This document shows positions 41,019 through 41,816 of a DNA stretch of 41,816 bases, piece by piece. A program made the translations under genes and the position numbers. The stretch spans positions 1 through 41,816 of the forward strand of contig DATGZX010000117.1 of the NCBI GenBank assembly GCA_035296965.1, written 5' to 3'. This stretch comes from DATGZX01 sp035296965. Its GTDB lineage: Bacteria; Planctomycetota; Planctomycetia; Gemmatales; Gemmataceae. Each line of letters opens with the position of its first letter. The stretch's first letter is position 1. The notes beneath the pieces were generated by a model. The model was not told where the DNA came from. It saw only the letters and a program-made list of their open reading frames with translations, and did not search any database.

Positions 41019-41082
41019 TGTAGCAACAAATACACCACATGCAATAGAGATTGCTTGGCTATAGGGGATTTTTGTTGCTACA
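41019..41082. promoter_or_regulatory. 12-bp inverted repeats around the RHH-gene promoter
   Basis: TGTAGCAACAAA (41019-41030) and its exact reverse complement (41071-41082) flank the region upstream of the small RHH-like gene. A possible promoter TTGGCT (41055) - 18 bases - TACACT (41079) overlaps the right copy. Autoregulated RHH proteins commonly bind such repeats (inference). Confidence 0.5.
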
Positions 41083-41090
41083 CTCTCAGC

Positions 41091-41267
41091 ATGGGTAGAC
41101 CAAAGAAAAAGGACTTTGAGGCCAAGACCTTCATGCTGCGAATACGCATGACGGGCGAGGATCGCGAACTGTTGGAGCAGGCAGCCAAACGGAAAAGCCT
41201 GCAAATGTCTTCCTGGGCGCGATCCGAATTGATTGAACTGGCTCGAAAACTCCTTTCAAAAAAGTAA
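41091..41267 (+). CDS. Small ribbon-helix-helix-like protein
   Basis: A 58-aa basic protein. GRPKKKDFEAKTFMLRIRMT gives a basic arm plus beta-strand, and GEDRELLEQAAKRK and MSSWARSELIELARKLL give two helices. This is the order of Arc/MetJ/CopG-type ribbon-helix-helix DNA-binding proteins, similar to antitoxin or MobC-like accessory proteins. The ATG at 41091 has no visible Shine-Dalgarno, and the putative -10 ends only 6 bases upstream, so the message may be leaderless. No toxin gene is adjacent. It probably belongs to the mobile block. Confidence 0.65.
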   Translation: MGRPKKKDFEAKTFMLRIRMTGEDRELLEQAAKRKSLQMSSWARSELIELARKLLSKK

Positions 41268-41295
41268 TATTCTATGGTATACTTGGGGCGCAGAA

Positions 41296-41367
41296 AGACC
41301 CCGCCTGGAATCGAACCAGGGTATGGCTCCTTGCAATAGAGCTGCCTTACCACTTGGCGACGGGGTC
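41296..41367 (-). tRNA. tRNA with anticodon UGC (Ala by anticodon; Cys-like features)
   Basis: A full cloverleaf folds on the minus strand. The acceptor stem GACCCCG/CGGGGTC (7 bp) is followed by a D-arm GCC-AAGTGGTAA-GGC, anticodon stem GCTCT/GGAGC with loop ATTGCAA, a 5-base variable region and T-arm CCTGG-TTCGATT-CCAGG. Position 34-36 reads UGC. The discriminator is U and no CCA is encoded. It lacks the G3:U70 pair expected for tRNA-Ala (here C3:G70), and its D-arm and U73 resemble tRNA-Cys or tRNA-Gln, so the charged amino acid is uncertain. It lies among mobile-element genes and might be element-borne. Confidence 0.85.
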
Positions 41368-41440
41368 AGACAGTAGGCCGCCTTGCCCCACGATCTCCCG
41401 GCCTCAGAAACTAGAAGATCGCGGGACTGACTTTCGCGGC

Positions 41441-41468
41441 CCGCCGAGCGGCGGCTAATCCTCGGCGG
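41441..41468. terminator. Strong hairpin between tRNA and HTH gene
   Basis: CCGCCGAG (41441) and CTCGGCGG (41461) form a perfect 8-bp stem around 12 bases. On the plus strand a T/C-rich run (CCTTTTCCTTCTTCT) follows. On the minus strand it is 44 bases past the HTH gene stop, where it may act as a factor-dependent end. Confidence 0.45.
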
Positions 41469-41511
41469 ACCTTTTCCTTCTTCTCATCGCGCATCACTCC
41501 TTTCAGCTTGG

Positions 41512-41700
41512 CTACCCAACTAGCGACTGGATGTAACCACGAATGACGGATTCTCGCCAAAGGGTCCGCTTGCGGATCTTCACGGGATGCAACTCATCGA
41601 CCATGCGATACACGGTCCGCCTGCTTACGCCAAGCAGATGTACTACCTCGCGAATTCCCATGAGTCGATCCTGGGCCACATTCTTCTGACTGGTCTTCAT
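41512..41700 (-). CDS. Excisionase-like helix-turn-helix protein (HTH_17/AlpA type)
   Basis: A 62-aa DNA-binding protein of the MerR-like excisionase group. DRLMGIREVVHLLGVSRRTV and YRMVDELHPVKIRKRTLW give the winged HTH (helix, recognition helix SRRTVYRMV, wing), and ESVIRGYIQSLVG is the C-terminal helix. The ATG at 41700 has a good GGAGG 6 nt upstream; the longer frame to 41784 would run through a terminator hairpin. Such proteins direct excision or regulate element genes, and often accompany a tyrosine integrase. None is present here, but the window ends 116 bases further. Confidence 0.82.
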   Translation of the reverse strand: MKTSQKNVAQDRLMGIREVVHLLGVSRRTVYRMVDELHPVKIRKRTLWRESVIRGYIQSLVG

Positions 41701-41718
41701 CGATTGCCTCCGCGCAAT

Positions 41719-41758
41719 AAAAAACGCCTCGCTCCAGGCCGAAGCCCAGAACAAGGCG
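41719..41758 (-). terminator. Intrinsic terminator upstream of the HTH gene
   Basis: On the minus strand a hairpin with outer stem CGCCT/AGGCG and an inner GGGC-TTCG-GCC is followed by six Ts. It would end transcription of a leftward gene that starts beyond the right edge, just before the HTH gene's ribosome-binding site. A second perfect hairpin (CCAGGAG-CAAA-CTCCTGG, 41775-41792) precedes it. Alternatively it is an attenuator in the HTH gene's own leader. Confidence 0.65.
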
Positions 41759-41816
41759 CTCATCTCTTGCGATTCCAGGAGCAAACTCCTGGCAGCGAAA
41801 TTTAAGTTGTCATTCC

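Noticed and set aside
1..41816. CRISPR array
   Set aside because: No regularly spaced short direct repeats with unique spacers and no cas genes were seen; the repeats present are palindromic, dispersed or long.

Overview
The window looks like a chromosomal segment of a planctomycete (phylum Planctomycetota; my inference from gene content, not from a marker-gene search). The pointers are a high-G+C sequence with mostly single-gene transcription units, many secreted catabolic enzymes (NodB-type deacetylase, fused amidohydrolases, acyl esterase, GH31 glycosidase, S9 peptidase), a W/H/Y-rich secreted protein of the kind often annotated 'mu-protocadherin' in planctomycetes, a short csrA, and intergenic regions crowded with palindromic repeats.

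Layout. 0.2-8.6 kb: hypothetical protein, deacetylase-like protein, double amidohydrolase, StrF-type glycosyltransferase, alpha/beta esterase, DinB-like protein. 8.6-14.3 kb: GH31 enzyme, csrA, a frame-broken small secreted protein, then a TetR regulator and an alpha/beta hydrolase. The hydrolase has a consensus-like promoter followed by a perfect 30-bp palindrome, so a small TetR-controlled detoxification or catabolic unit is likely. 14.6-24 kb: trypsin-like peptidase, two near-identical REP-associated tyrosine transposase (RAYT) elements bounded by inverted REP sequences, a two-gene NTF2-like/secreted protein operon, an Ig-like (Big_5) protein and a transglutaminase-domain protein.

24-29 kb is the most striking part. 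One large gene encodes an N-terminal NERD nuclease-like domain, a NACHT/STAND-type P-loop NTPase and a long helical C-terminus. It has its own strong promoter and is bracketed by ~127-bp direct repeats. This architecture fits a STAND-type anti-phage immunity protein. Next to it lie gene fragments (a 3'-5' exonuclease domain piece and an orphan 3' end), a MITE-like inverted repeat, and one copy of a ~443-bp repeat whose second copy sits at 33.7 kb. 29-38.6 kb returns to ordinary genes: Cys-motif hypothetical protein, RidA, FAD-disulfide oxidoreductase, epoxide hydrolase, S9 peptidase, SAM methyltransferase.

38.8-41.8 kb has visibly lower G+C and different content: a translationally coupled pair of small membrane proteins, an IS1-like transposase with its own terminator, a ribbon-helix-helix-like protein, a tRNA with anticodon UGC and an excisionase-like HTH protein behind an intrinsic terminator. 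It looks like the edge of an acquired element that continues past the right end.

Repeats tie the window together: RAYT/REP elements at 15.6, 16.4 and 19.3 kb, with decayed or gene-less relatives at 11.76, 37.3 and 38.7 kb.
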